Under the pieces are notes generated by a model. That model was not told the DNA's origin. It saw only the letters and a list, made by a program, of their open reading frames with translations, and searched no databases. Positions 16,452 to 25,614 of a stretch of DNA of 64,000 bases are shown in pieces (position 1 is the first letter of the stretch; each line of letters starts with the position of its first letter). A program made the position numbers and the translations under genes. Origin of the DNA: Eshraghiella sp964405265 (lineage in GTDB: Bacteria > Bacillota > Clostridia > Lachnospirales > Lachnospiraceae); NCBI GenBank assembly GCA_964405265.1, contig CAYONC010000003.1, positions 109,233 to 173,232 of the forward strand, in the 5' to 3' direction.

Positions 16452-17728
16452 GAACTATAATTAAGAACGGACGCGTTATTGATCCTGCATCAGGAAAAGA
16501 CGGATTGTATAATATTCTTATAGAGGACGGCATCATTACTGACGCTGACTGCGGTGATGCTGCTGCAGACGGGATAATTGATGCATCAGGATGCTTTGTA
16601 ATGCCGGGGCTTGTGGATCTGCACGTGCACTTCAGGGAACCGGGCTTTGAATATAAGGAGACGATTAAGACAGGAAGCATGGCGGCGGCACGCGGAGGTG
16701 TTACCAGTGTTTTTACCATGCCTAATACGAATCCCGTAATTGACAGCGTTGAAATGGTTGAGAAGATCAGAGAAATTGCACAGAGGGATTCGCTTATCAA
16801 TATATTTCCCGTTGCGTCGGTTACAATGGGACAGCTTGGCAGTGAGCCGACTGACATTAAGGCGCTCCGTGACGCAGGAATCGTGGCGGTAAGTGAAGAC
16901 GGAAAGTCCGTAATGAACAGTCAGGTATACCGTATGGCGATGAAGGCGGCGGCAGAGTGCGGAGTAGCAGTATTTGCACATTGTGAAGACCGAAACATGG
17001 TCAACGGCGGGGCATTGAATGAAGGCAATGCATCAAGGCTTCTCGGTGTAAAGGGAATATCCAATGCGGTCGAAGACGTAATTGCGGCAAGGGATATACT
17101 GCTTTCCAAGGAAACCGGATGCAGGCTGCATCTGTGCCACTGTTCCACGAAGGACAGTGTTGAAATGATACGGCTTGCGAAGAAGGAAGGATTGAAGGTA
17201 ACCGGAGAGGTATGTCCTCATCATTTTACCTTATGTGATGAAGATATAAGAGAGGATAATGCTGATTATAAGATGAATCCTCCGTTAAGGAGCAGGGAGG
17301 ATGTCGAAGCACTGAAGGCAGGTCTGAGAGACGGAATAATGGATGTTATTTCCACGGATCATGCCCCTCATTCCGAAGAAGAGAAGAAGAAGCCGGTTGC
17401 GTCGGCACCGTTTGGAATTACGGGGCTTGAGACAAGCCTGTCACTTACATATACCGAGCTTGTATGCGGCGGTTATCTTACACCAATGCAGATGGTGGAG
17501 AAGATGAGTTACAATCCGGCACGCATAGCAGGAATTAACAGGGGAACACTCCTTCCGGGAGCACCGGCAGACATTACCGTAATGGACCCTGAGAAGGAAT
17601 ATGTCATTGACCGCAGGGATCTCGTGTCTAAGGGTCACAATACGCCTTTTGACGGAAGACGAGTCAGGGGTATGGTTAAATATACGATAGCAGGCGGAAA
17701 GATAATATACGAAAGAAAGGAAGCATAA
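16448..17728 (+). CDS. pyrC: Dihydroorotase
   Basis: Third step of pyrimidine synthesis: closes N-carbamoyl-aspartate to dihydroorotate. The metal-binding motif DLHVHFREPG is near residue 58, and ISTDHAPHS carries the catalytic Asp. At 426 residues it is a class I (Bacillus-type) enzyme. The start is a TTG at 16448: AGGAG lies at 16436-16440, seven bases upstream, the protein begins at the usual place (MRTIIKNGRVIDP), and no ATG is available. The start overlaps the preceding stop as TTGA, which implies translational coupling. Confidence 0.96.
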   Translation: MRTIIKNGRVIDPASGKDGLYNILIEDGIITDADCGDAAADGIIDASGCFVMPGLVDLHVHFREPGFEYKETIKTGSMAAARGGVTSVFTMPNTNPVIDSVEMVEKIREIAQRDSLINIFPVASVTMGQLGSEPTDIKALRDAGIVAVSEDGKSVMNSQVYRMAMKAAAECGVAVFAHCEDRNMVNGGALNEGNASRLLGVKGISNAVEDVIAARDILLSKETGCRLHLCHCSTKDSVEMIRLAKKEGLKVTGEVCPHHFTLCDEDIREDNADYKMNPPLRSREDVEALKAGLRDGIMDVISTDHAPHSEEEKKKPVASAPFGITGLETSLSLTYTELVCGGYLTPMQMVEKMSYNPARIAGINRGTLLPGAPADITVMDPEKEYVIDRRDLVSKGHNTPFDGRRVRGMVKYTIAGGKIIYERKEA

Positions 17729-17729
17729 T

Positions 17730-18650
17730 ATGATAGACATTTTAAATTCCAAAATAAAAAAGATGAATTCTCCGGTGGTGGTGGGACTTGATCCGATGCT
17801 TTCATATATACCGGAGCATATTTTAAGCAGGTCTTTCAGGGAATACGGAGAGACGCTTGAAGGAGCTGCAGAAGCGGTTTTTGAGTACAACAGGGGAATC
17901 GTGGATGCAATATGTGATATTGTTCCGGCCGTTAAACCGCAGATTGCAATGTATGAGCAGTTCGGGGTTCCGGGAATCGCTGCATTCAAAAAAACAGTGG
18001 ATTACTGCAAATCAAAAGGACTTGTGGTAATAGGAGATATTAAGAGGGGTGATATAGGCTCCTCATCAGAGGCATATGCCGTGGGCCATATCGGCAGGGT
18101 GAATGTAGGAAGCAGTGCATACACTCCTTTTGATGAGGATTTTGTTACTGTTAATCCGTATCTCGGAAGTGACGGAATCAACCCTTTTATAAAAGTATGC
18201 AGAGAAGAGCATAAGGGTATTTTTGTACTCGTTAAGACCTCCAATCCGTCAAGTGGTGAGCTTCAGGACAGGATTTCCGACGGAAGACCTCTCTATGAAT
18301 ATGTAGGAGAGCAGGTGGCACGGCTTGGTGAAGAATGTATGGGCGACGGATACAGCTATGTGGGAGCCGTGGTAGGTGCAACCTATCCTGAGCAGGGAAA
18401 GCTTCTCCGTAAAATAATGCCAAAGACACTCATTCTTGTGCCGGGATACGGTGCACAGGGAGGACAGGGCAAGGACCTTGTTCATTATTTTAATGATGAC
18501 GGACTCGGTGCCATAGTGAACAGTTCACGGGGCATCATATGTGCATATAAGCAGGAAAAATACTCTTCATTCGGAAGCACTAATTATGCCGACGCATCAA
18601 GACAGGCAGCACTGGACATGATTGAAGACATTAATTCGGCAAGAGGTTGA
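17730..18650 (+). CDS. pyrF: Orotidine 5'-phosphate decarboxylase (long form)
   Basis: Last step of UMP synthesis. The catalytic DIKRGDIGSSSEAYA segment is plain; VGLDPM near the start and VVGATYPEQ later are substrate contacts. At 306 residues it belongs to the longer group of OMP decarboxylases found in actinobacteria and many clostridia, not the ~235-residue Bacillus type. It starts one base after the pyrC stop and is followed four bases later by pyrK. Confidence 0.95.
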   Translation: MIDILNSKIKKMNSPVVVGLDPMLSYIPEHILSRSFREYGETLEGAAEAVFEYNRGIVDAICDIVPAVKPQIAMYEQFGVPGIAAFKKTVDYCKSKGLVVIGDIKRGDIGSSSEAYAVGHIGRVNVGSSAYTPFDEDFVTVNPYLGSDGINPFIKVCREEHKGIFVLVKTSNPSSGELQDRISDGRPLYEYVGEQVARLGEECMGDGYSYVGAVVGATYPEQGKLLRKIMPKTLILVPGYGAQGGQGKDLVHYFNDDGLGAIVNSSRGIICAYKQEKYSSFGSTNYADASRQAALDMIEDINSARG

Positions 18651-18654
18651 ATAC

Positions 18655-19416
18655 ATGAAATTTGAAGAAAAAGCAAAAATAATCAGTCAGAAAAAAATCG
18701 GTGACGGAATATTTGATATGTGGCTGGATACCTGTAATATAGCGGAGAAATCCGTTCCGGGACAGTTTATATCCGTATATACGAAGGACGCATCCAGACT
18801 TCTTCCGAGACCGATAAGCATATGCGAGACCTCAGGTTCCGGGTTAAGGATTGTATACAGAATTGCGGGAGACGGTACGCGTGAATTTTCAACATACAGG
18901 GCAGGAGATGACGTAAGAATAATAGGACCGATGGGGAACGGATTTCCGCTTAAAAATGATACGGATGCCATTCTCATAGGAGGAGGCATAGGGATACCTC
19001 CGATGCTTGAGCTTGCAAGAAGGCTTGACTGCAGCAAGGAAATTGTACTTGGATACAGGGATGGAAATACCTTCCTTGCGGATGAGTTGAAAGCCTTCGG
19101 TAATGTTACCATTGCTACGGATGACGGAAGCATGGGAATACAAGGTACCGTTATTGATGCCATGGAACAGGCTCACATTAGCGGAAGGGTAATATATGCC
19201 TGCGGACCTACTCCGATGCTGAGAGGGATTAAGGCATATGCCATGGAAAAAGGAATAGAGGCATATGTGTCACTTGAAGAAAAAATGGCGTGCGGAATAG
19301 GTGCGTGTCTTGCATGCGTGTGCAGGACAACCGGTATTGACAGACATTCCGGAGTAAATAATGCGAGGGTATGTAAAGATGGTCCGGTATTTAACGTTAA
19401 GGAGGTTGAACTTTGA
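18655..19416 (+). CDS. pyrK: Dihydroorotate dehydrogenase electron-transfer subunit
   Basis: FAD and [2Fe-2S] subunit that passes electrons from dihydroorotate (via PyrD) to NAD+. The ferredoxin-reductase fold is seen from LLPRPISIC (FAD) and GGGIGIPPML (nucleotide). The cluster cysteines are in ACGIGACLACVCRT plus a later ARVC. The start at 18655 was preferred because AAGAGG precedes it; an upstream ATG at 18622 would lie inside pyrF. The stop shares a base with the pyrD start. Confidence 0.94.
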   Translation: MKFEEKAKIISQKKIGDGIFDMWLDTCNIAEKSVPGQFISVYTKDASRLLPRPISICETSGSGLRIVYRIAGDGTREFSTYRAGDDVRIIGPMGNGFPLKNDTDAILIGGGIGIPPMLELARRLDCSKEIVLGYRDGNTFLADELKAFGNVTIATDDGSMGIQGTVIDAMEQAHISGRVIYACGPTPMLRGIKAYAMEKGIEAYVSLEEKMACGIGACLACVCRTTGIDRHSGVNNARVCKDGPVFNVKEVEL

Positions 19417-20318
19417 TGAATACAAGAGTTAATCTTGCAGGAGTTGAACTGAAGAATCCCGTAATGACGGCGTCCGGAACCTTTGGTTCGGGAATGGAAT
19501 ATTCGGAATTTGTGGACCTGAACAGGCTTGGCGCAGTTGTTACAAAAGGCGTTGCCAACGTTCCGTGGCCGGGTAATCCCACACCGAGAATAGCAGAGAC
19601 GTACGGAGGAATGATTAATGCGATAGGTCTCCAGAATCCGGGAATTGACGTATTCTGTGAGAGAGACATACCGTTCCTTAAACAGTATGATACTGCAGTC
19701 ATAGTGAATGTCTGCGGCAGGTCGGAAAAGGATTATCTTGAAGTGGTAGAGCGTCTTGCGGACGAGCCTGTTGACATGCTTGAAATTAATATTTCCTGCC
19801 CTAATGTTAAGGAGGGCGGAATCGCATTCGGACAGAATGCGGCAAGCATTGAGCATATAACGTCATCCGTTAAGAAAGCGGCAAAACAGCCTGTCATAAT
19901 GAAGCTCAGTCCGAACGTTACCGACATAACGGAAATGGCAAGGGCTGCGGAAGCAGGCGGAGCGGATGTGCTGTCACTTATCAATACGATTACCGGCATG
20001 AAGATAGACATTAACAGACAGACCTTTGCGGTTGCCAATAAGACGGGAGGACTTTCAGGTCCTGCGGTTAAACCGGTTGCCGTAAGAATGGTATATCAGG
20101 TTGCAAATGCGGTAAAGATACCGGTAATCGGTATGGGCGGAATATCATGTGCCGAGGATGCGATTGAATTCATTCTGGCAGGAGCGACGGCTGTTTCGGT
20201 CGGAACGGCAAATTTTCATAATCCACGGACAACCCTTAACATAATTGAGGGCATTGAACAATATATGAGAGATAAGAAAGTGGAAGATATTAACAGTATT
20301 ATCGGAATCGTAAAATAG
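19416..20318 (+). CDS. pyrD: Dihydroorotate dehydrogenase, class 1B catalytic subunit
   Basis: Oxidises dihydroorotate to orotate on FMN and forms an enzyme with PyrK. Visible motifs: KNPVMTASGTFG at the N-terminus, NISCPNVKEGG carrying the catalytic cysteine of class 1 enzymes, and IPVIGMGGI plus the Gly-rich FMN phosphate site near the end. At 301 residues it is typical. AAGGAGG lies at 19399-19405; both the ATG at 19416 and an in-frame TTG at 19413 are possible starts. Last gene of the operon. pyrB, pyrE and carAB are not in this window. Confidence 0.95.
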   Translation: MNTRVNLAGVELKNPVMTASGTFGSGMEYSEFVDLNRLGAVVTKGVANVPWPGNPTPRIAETYGGMINAIGLQNPGIDVFCERDIPFLKQYDTAVIVNVCGRSEKDYLEVVERLADEPVDMLEINISCPNVKEGGIAFGQNAASIEHITSSVKKAAKQPVIMKLSPNVTDITEMARAAEAGGADVLSLINTITGMKIDINRQTFAVANKTGGLSGPAVKPVAVRMVYQVANAVKIPVIGMGGISCAEDAIEFILAGATAVSVGTANFHNPRTTLNIIEGIEQYMRDKKVEDINSIIGIVK

Positions 20319-20329
20319 CAGAGTATGGG

Positions 20330-20358
20330 AGCTGCCGCTGAAGCGGCAGCTTTCTTTT
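20330..20358 (+). terminator. Terminator of the pyr operon
   Basis: The arms AGCTGCCGCT (20330-20339) and AGCGGCAGCT (20342-20351) flank a very tight turn and are followed by TTCTTTTC. Confidence 0.85.
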
Positions 20359-20424
20359 CGCACTTTAATGCCTTACATACACAAAAAATTCACAGAAAGA
20401 AACGTGGTAAAATATCCCTTGTGG

Positions 20425-20453
20425 TTGACCTTTCCTGCATATTTTTTTATAAT
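20425..20453 (+). promoter_or_regulatory. Promoter of the dockerin/cohesin operon
   Basis: TTGACC (20425-20430), 17 bases including a T-run, and TATAAT (20448-20453). Transcription would begin only about 15 bases before the ATG at 20474. Confidence 0.75.
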
Positions 20454-20473
20454 AGGTCAGGTAAAAGAAAAGT

Positions 20474-22954
20474 ATGGGCGATGACATAATGACAAAGAGA
20501 TTCAGAAACACGATACGAAAAATCACAGCCTTTGTAATGGCTTTCATAATGACGTTTACCATGGCTTCAGCCTATGAAGCGGTTAAAGCTTATGCAGAAG
20601 CAGATTTCCAGATGACGCTTGAGAGCTTTCCGCTTTCATACAGACCGTATCTTACGGCACTGCATGAGCTTCACCCTAATTGGAGGTTTGAAGCAGTGAA
20701 CACGGGACTTGACTGGGATGAAGTATTGAAGAATGAAATGGTTTTGTCAAGGAATCTTGTTCCGTTCTATTCAAGCACTACCGGAGGAACATTAAGCAAA
20801 ATGACACTCAAGGGTGTGGATGTATCCTCTGACGGAGGAGAATACTGGTATTATACGCCTACTTCATGGAAGGCAACGGAAATAACGGGCTCGTATAACT
20901 GGAGCAATGATGCATGGGTACGGTTTGACAGCGGCTGGGCACAGGCATCAACGTCGGCAGTGGAATATATTATGGATCCGAGAAACTGGATTAATGAGAC
21001 AAGCATATTCATGTTTGAACAGCTGGGTTATAATTCGGAAAGCCACACTAAAAGCATACTCGTAAGCATGATGGAAGATACATTTATGGACTGCGATTAT
21101 GCAAGGGTTCCGGGGAGCAACGGAAGAAGTTATGCGGATGTACTGCTGGAAGCTGCACAGACCTATAATGTTAATCCGATAAGTCTGTGTACAAGGCTAT
21201 TTCAGGAAAAGGGCAGGGGAACATATAATTCCGCAAGCGGAACATATGAGCTTACGGATACTCTCGGCTGCGGAGTGTCAAGCAGTGACGGCGGAAATAC
21301 CTTTCATGCAAAGCAGGACGGTGAAACGGTATATTACAATTTTTTTAATATAGGGGCAAGCGGAACCGGCAGGGATGAGATTATCAATAATGCCGGTAAA
21401 GAAGCGGTGAAGGAAGGCTGGACAACCCCTTATCTTGCAATAATGGGCGGTGCCAAAAAATTTGTATCAGGATATATAGCAATCGGACAGGACACGCTTT
21501 ATTTTCAGAAATTCAGCGTGGTTAACGAGAAATATCTGTACTGGAAGCAGTATATGCAGAACCTGTTAGCTCCGGTCAATGAAGGCTATACGGTTATGAA
21601 TGCGTATAAATCGGCGGGAATGCTTGACTTATCGCATACATTCAGAATACCGGTATACGGGAATATGCCGGAAACCGCGTGCAGCAGACCGCAGCCGGTA
21701 TATGACACGACCAATCCGAACTACAAGCTCTCGGGAATAACGGTAAAGGGAACGGATTTATTCGGCAATACGTCGGATCTGGCAATAACGCCTACCTTTA
21801 ATATGGATACGGATACATACAGTATTGTAATTCCTTATGCGGTTAATAAAATAACGGTAAATGCAACGTCAATTTCAAATAAGGCGGCAATATCGGGAAC
21901 AGGAACATATGATGTTGCAGTCGGAAATAATACATATCTTATAAAATGTACGTCGGAGTTTGGAACCTCGAAGACATATACGCTGAACGTAACACGTTCC
22001 GCAGGAAGCACACTCTTTAAATCACTTGCAACCTCATCCGGAGGATTTACGGGTAATTTTGATAAGCTGACCACCTCTTATGAGCAGTATGTAGGCAATG
22101 ATGTGGAAAAAATAAAACTGGATTATGCGACGGAAACGGATTATGCCAAAGTAGTCCTTACCAATGCGGATATTGTGTATGAACCGCCGGTGAATGAGGA
22201 AACCGGTACGGAAGAGACGACGGCACAGGAAACGACGGAAGAAACCACAGCACAGGAAACGACGGAAGAGACCACGACACCGGAAGCATCACGGGAGAAC
22301 ACGGAGGAGACAACGGCAGAGCCTGCCGAGGAGTCTTATGAAACGTCAGAATCCGGAATAAATCACAGGGTTTATGAAGAGTATGTCATAAGAAAAGATG
22401 ATAATCCGGAGATATATCTGCATGAAGGGAAGAATGTCATAACCATTAACGTGTATCCGTCCGAGGATGATACATCCGCAAAAACCACATATACCGTGTG
22501 CATATACAGATACACGAAAACCGAATACAGTCTCAACAGTATTACCGTAAAAGATAACAATGTGCAGAATTTTGCGATAGGTGATACCGTAAAAAGTGCA
22601 TCAGCCAAAATGACGATTAGTAACGGAAGATATGTCTTTACGGATAAAAATGGTAACGTAAAGGCCCAGGATGCGGTGATTGCCACGGGAGACATACTTA
22701 AAATATGTGATGCCAATGATAACTGTATGCACAGCTATAATATTGTAATATACGGAGACATTAACGGTGACGGAAAAGTTGATTTACTGGATTTTGTACT
22801 GATTAAGAACAAAATTTTAGGAATTAAGGAGCTTCAGGGAGTATATCTGACGGCAGCCGATACGAATCCGAAATCCCAGGGAATAGATTTGTTTGATTTC
22901 GTATCAATAAAAAATTATATACTTAACGGAACACCTGTTAACCAGACAAGGTAG
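20474..22954 (+). CDS. Secreted glucosaminidase-type cell-wall hydrolase with C-terminal dockerin
   Basis: An exported peptidoglycan hydrolase candidate of 826 residues. After a signal peptide comes a region (about 45-390) resembling beta-N-acetylglucosaminidase (LytD-like); NPISLCTRLFQEKGRGTYN looks like its active-site helix. Then come cadherin-like beta-sandwich modules (LSGITVKG ... YTLNVTRS and a second one interrupted by a Thr/Glu-rich linker at about 575-625). Residues 761-826 form a type I dockerin-like duplication: DINGDGKVDLLDF, then ADTNPKSQGIDLFDF, each followed by an IKN helix. The second calcium loop is one residue longer than the consensus. The next gene encodes a cohesin-type protein. 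Start may instead be the ATG at 20489. Confidence 0.82.
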   Translation: MGDDIMTKRFRNTIRKITAFVMAFIMTFTMASAYEAVKAYAEADFQMTLESFPLSYRPYLTALHELHPNWRFEAVNTGLDWDEVLKNEMVLSRNLVPFYSSTTGGTLSKMTLKGVDVSSDGGEYWYYTPTSWKATEITGSYNWSNDAWVRFDSGWAQASTSAVEYIMDPRNWINETSIFMFEQLGYNSESHTKSILVSMMEDTFMDCDYARVPGSNGRSYADVLLEAAQTYNVNPISLCTRLFQEKGRGTYNSASGTYELTDTLGCGVSSSDGGNTFHAKQDGETVYYNFFNIGASGTGRDEIINNAGKEAVKEGWTTPYLAIMGGAKKFVSGYIAIGQDTLYFQKFSVVNEKYLYWKQYMQNLLAPVNEGYTVMNAYKSAGMLDLSHTFRIPVYGNMPETACSRPQPVYDTTNPNYKLSGITVKGTDLFGNTSDLAITPTFNMDTDTYSIVIPYAVNKITVNATSISNKAAISGTGTYDVAVGNNTYLIKCTSEFGTSKTYTLNVTRSAGSTLFKSLATSSGGFTGNFDKLTTSYEQYVGNDVEKIKLDYATETDYAKVVLTNADIVYEPPVNEETGTEETTAQETTEETTAQETTEETTTPEASRENTEETTAEPAEESYETSESGINHRVYEEYVIRKDDNPEIYLHEGKNVITINVYPSEDDTSAKTTYTVCIYRYTKTEYSLNSITVKDNNVQNFAIGDTVKSASAKMTISNGRYVFTDKNGNVKAQDAVIATGDILKICDANDNCMHSYNIVIYGDINGDGKVDLLDFVLIKNKILGIKELQGVYLTAADTNPKSQGIDLFDFVSIKNYILNGTPVNQTR

Positions 22955-22965
22955 GATGACATATT

Positions 22966-24591
22966 ATGAAAAAGCTAAAAAAACTGATTATTGGAATTTT
23001 TACCGCACTCGTATTTGCAATAATGATTATTCCGGCAGACATGGCCGGAGCGGCAGATAATTCACTGACAATAAGCGTAAGCTCGGATAACATAATTGAA
23101 GGCGGCAGCATTACGGTTAAGGTGGCATTGAATTATTCCAAGGGAATAGGTGCCGCACAGTTTAATCTTGTATATGACAAGAATATGTTTTCATGCGGAG
23201 GATATGACGGAGTCATTCCGATAACCTACATGGAAATGACCAGTCCGACATATCTTGAATGGGAATATACATTCACGGCAAAGCAGGTCGGAACGGCGCA
23301 GTTTTCAATACAGGAGGTACAGTTTGTGGATGCTTCCCCTGATCCGGAGGCATTCCATCCGTCGCTTGGAACGGCATCGGTTAAGGTATGGAAGACCGGC
23401 TCAGATGATGCAACACTCAGCGGGATACAGATAGGAGGGGCAACACTCAGTCCGGCTTTTGCAAAATGGACGATGGATTATACCTGTTATGTAAGCAATG
23501 AAATTACTTCCGTAACGGTTTCTGCACCGAGTTCACAGGGCGGAAAGGTGGAAATTGCGGGAAATTATACCGCACTTGCCGTGGGAAACAATTATATTAC
23601 AATTACTTCATATGCACCGAACGGAAAAGCCATGACATATAAAGTCAACATAGTAAGGCTTGAACCGCCGACCGAACCGCCGTCAACCGAGCCGCCGACC
23701 GAACCGCCGGCAGACATTGCAATACGCATTGACGGAAAAGAATACAATGTCTCATCGGACTATTCACAGGACATAATTCCTGCAGGATACAGTGCGGAGC
23801 TTGGAACATATAACGGAAAAGAAGTGCTGGTTGTCAGAAATGAAGCATTAGGAATCACGCTTATGTATCTTACGGACTCTGAAAAAGAAGGAGCATTTTA
23901 TATTTATGACGGAGATAATTTTTACAGATATGTTACTTTCAGCTCAATAAACGGAAGTTTTACCGTATATGACAGTCGTAAAGCGGGAGAAACCCTTGAT
24001 GGTGAAGAAAAGGACATTCTTATAGGCGACAGCCTTATTAAAGGATATGAGGATTCGGCAGATGAAAATTTTATATATTTTTACGGAATGAACGGAAAAA
24101 AAGAATTTTCATGGTATTCTTATGACCGCACGGACGGCAGTGTACAGAGAATGAATGTGCCTTCCTTTGACGGCCAGGAAAAAGAAACCGTAACCGAACC
24201 GGAGAGCAGCGGTGAAACAGGAACCTATTCACAGCATATAAAAGAAAACAGAAATAATATTTTCAGCTTCAGGAACATATTCGTCATTACGACGGTGATA
24301 CTTGCCGTTGTGGTCGTTGTTTTAGGAGTAATTCTCGGAATAACGGGCAGGAGAAAAGAAACAGAACCTGAAGAAGCAGAACCGGATGCGGAAGCAGAGC
24401 TTGCGGCGGCAGAGGAGCCTGTACCGGAGAAAGAAGAAGCCGTTACGGATTTTGTTCCTTCGGAGGATGAAAAGAATGCATTTAATGAAGAAGCAGAAAA
24501 GCTTGCCGAGTTTATGAAGCAGGAGATTGCCGACATAGAAGACGAAGAAGCAATAGAAATGCTTTATGTGAACAGTGAAGATAAAAAGTAA
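22966..24591 (+). CDS. Membrane-anchored cohesin-domain protein
   Basis: A surface protein of 541 residues. Signal peptide; cohesin-like domain (about 25-145) with EGGSITVKVALNYSKGIGAAQF and LVYDKNMFSC; cadherin-like beta-sandwich (about 150-228); a short EPPTEPPSTEPP linker; a ~160-residue domain I do not recognise (about 245-405); one TM helix (about 435-458) and an acidic cytoplasmic tail of ~85 residues rich in Glu and Ala. It starts 11 bases after the dockerin enzyme, so the two are co-expressed. Cohesins bind dockerins, so the protein may hold the hydrolase at the cell surface. The long charged tail could report to, or dock, a cytoplasmic partner. Partner identity is inferred from the operon. 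Confidence 0.8.
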   Translation: MKKLKKLIIGIFTALVFAIMIIPADMAGAADNSLTISVSSDNIIEGGSITVKVALNYSKGIGAAQFNLVYDKNMFSCGGYDGVIPITYMEMTSPTYLEWEYTFTAKQVGTAQFSIQEVQFVDASPDPEAFHPSLGTASVKVWKTGSDDATLSGIQIGGATLSPAFAKWTMDYTCYVSNEITSVTVSAPSSQGGKVEIAGNYTALAVGNNYITITSYAPNGKAMTYKVNIVRLEPPTEPPSTEPPTEPPADIAIRIDGKEYNVSSDYSQDIIPAGYSAELGTYNGKEVLVVRNEALGITLMYLTDSEKEGAFYIYDGDNFYRYVTFSSINGSFTVYDSRKAGETLDGEEKDILIGDSLIKGYEDSADENFIYFYGMNGKKEFSWYSYDRTDGSVQRMNVPSFDGQEKETVTEPESSGETGTYSQHIKENRNNIFSFRNIFVITTVILAVVVVVLGVILGITGRRKETEPEEAEPDAEAELAAAEEPVPEKEEAVTDFVPSEDEKNAFNEEAEKLAEFMKQEIADIEDEEAIEMLYVNSEDKK

Positions 24592-24598
24592 CCGTAAG

Positions 24599-24637
24599 GA
24601 CGCAGGAATGATATTGATTTTCCTGCGTCTGTTTGTT
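24599..24637 (+). terminator. Terminator of the dockerin/cohesin operon
   Basis: The arms GACGCAGGAA (24599-24608) and TTCCTGCGTC (24620-24629) are followed by TGTTTGTT. The -35 of the next promoter lies inside the hairpin loop. Confidence 0.75.
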
Positions 24638-24653
24638 ATAGTATTGATATAAC
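24614..24653 (+). promoter_or_regulatory. Promoter and overlapping dyad upstream of the GntR-mcsA-mcsB-clpC operon
   Basis: TTGATT (24614-24619), 17 bases, TATAGT (24637-24642). A perfect inverted repeat GTTATA (24635-24640), 7-base spacer, TATAAC (24648-24653) covers the -10 and start site, where a dimeric repressor would block initiation. It ends 18 bases before the GntR start codon. No CtsR heptad repeat and no CIRCE element is seen here. Confidence 0.55.
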
Positions 24654-24671
24654 AGCAAGGGAAGGTGTAAT

Positions 24672-25043
24672 ATGATTTTTACGATTGATTTTAACAGTGA
24701 TGAAGCTCTTTATTCACAGCTGTGCCGCCAGGTAATAATGAATATTGCCTGCGATAACATAAGAGAAGGTGATTCCCTTCCTTCGGTAAGACAGCTTGCT
24801 GAAGATGTGGGAATCAATATGCATACCGTCAATAAGGCATACACTATTTTAAGGCAGGAAGGATATATTAAATTAGACCGGAGAAAGGGCGCTGTCATAG
24901 CACTGGATGTCCGTCGTCTGAAAGCGATGGAAGAGCTGTCTGATGAACTGAGATATGTTATTGCCAAGGCGATGTGCAGGAATATTGCCGCAGAGGAAAT
25001 ACATACCCTTGTGGATGAGATAATACAGGAATTCGGAATCTGA
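24672..25043 (+). CDS. GntR-family transcriptional regulator (YtrA type)
   Basis: A short DNA-binding regulator of 123 residues. The winged helix-turn-helix is clear: SLPSVRQLAEDVGINMHTV followed by KAYTILRQEGYI. It has only a ~45-residue helical tail instead of a ligand-binding domain, as in YtrA. It occupies the position where ctsR heads the clpC operon in Bacillus and many clostridia, but it is not a CtsR. Twenty bases separate it from mcsA. The dyad at 24635-24653 is a plausible autoregulatory operator. The YtrA group more often controls ABC transporter operons, so a heat-shock role here is inferred from position. Confidence 0.88.
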   Translation: MIFTIDFNSDEALYSQLCRQVIMNIACDNIREGDSLPSVRQLAEDVGINMHTVNKAYTILRQEGYIKLDRRKGAVIALDVRRLKAMEELSDELRYVIAKAMCRNIAAEEIHTLVDEIIQEFGI

Positions 25044-25062
25044 CAGAGAGGAGAAATTATAT

Positions 25063-25614
25063 ATGCTGTGTGAGAAATGTAATACCAATCCCGCAACGAT
25101 TCATTATACAAGAATAGTCAACGGCGTTGCGGATGAATTTCATCTGTGTGCACAATGTGCCGCAGAAACCGAGAAGAAGGAATATGCGGATTTATTTGAC
25201 GGAGATAACGGATTTACCGGACTTCTGTCCGGAATATTCGGCAGTATGGGTAAAATCGGGGAAAAGGATGAAAAGCCGGAACTTAAAATACAGTGCCCTG
25301 AATGTAAAATGACCTATGGAGATTTCATAAAGCAGTCAAAATTCGGATGCCCGGTATGCTATGACGTGTTCGGGCTGCTGATTTCCGATAAGATTAAGAA
25401 GCTTCACGGAAGCGACATCCATACCGGTAAAAGGCCGGGTAAAATGACCGGTGACGGTAAAGACACATCAGCTGCTGCCTGTCCGGATTCGGACGGTATA
25501 TCTGTTTTAAGAAGGCGGCTTGAGGAAGCGGTAATGGTGGAGGATTTTGAAGAAGCGGCAAGACTAAGGGATGAAATTGCCGGAATGAAGGACAGGGAGG
25601 AGAGCAATGGATAA
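25063..25614 (+). CDS. mcsA: McsA: zinc-finger activator of the McsB arginine kinase
   Basis: Adaptor of the McsB protein-arginine kinase, 183 residues. Two pairs of zinc-finger cysteines: CEKC...CAQC in the first 35 residues and CPEC...CPVC at about 85-105. The C-terminus has a UVR motif (RRLEEAVMVEDFEEAARLRD). The central linker is charged and Gly/Asp-rich. The gene overlaps mcsB by 8 bases, implying coupled translation. In B. subtilis McsA activates McsB and helps deliver phospho-arginine tagged proteins to ClpC. Confidence 0.92.
   Translation: MLCEKCNTNPATIHYTRIVNGVADEFHLCAQCAAETEKKEYADLFDGDNGFTGLLSGIFGSMGKIGEKDEKPELKIQCPECKMTYGDFIKQSKFGCPVCYDVFGLLISDKIKKLHGSDIHTGKRPGKMTGDGKDTSAAACPDSDGISVLRRRLEEAVMVEDFEEAARLRDEIAGMKDREESNG

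Noticed and set aside
24638..24671. CtsR box or CIRCE element before the clp operon
   Set aside because: Neither the CtsR heptad repeat nor TTAGCACTC-N9-GAGTGCTAA is present; only the GTTATA/TATAAC dyad is seen.
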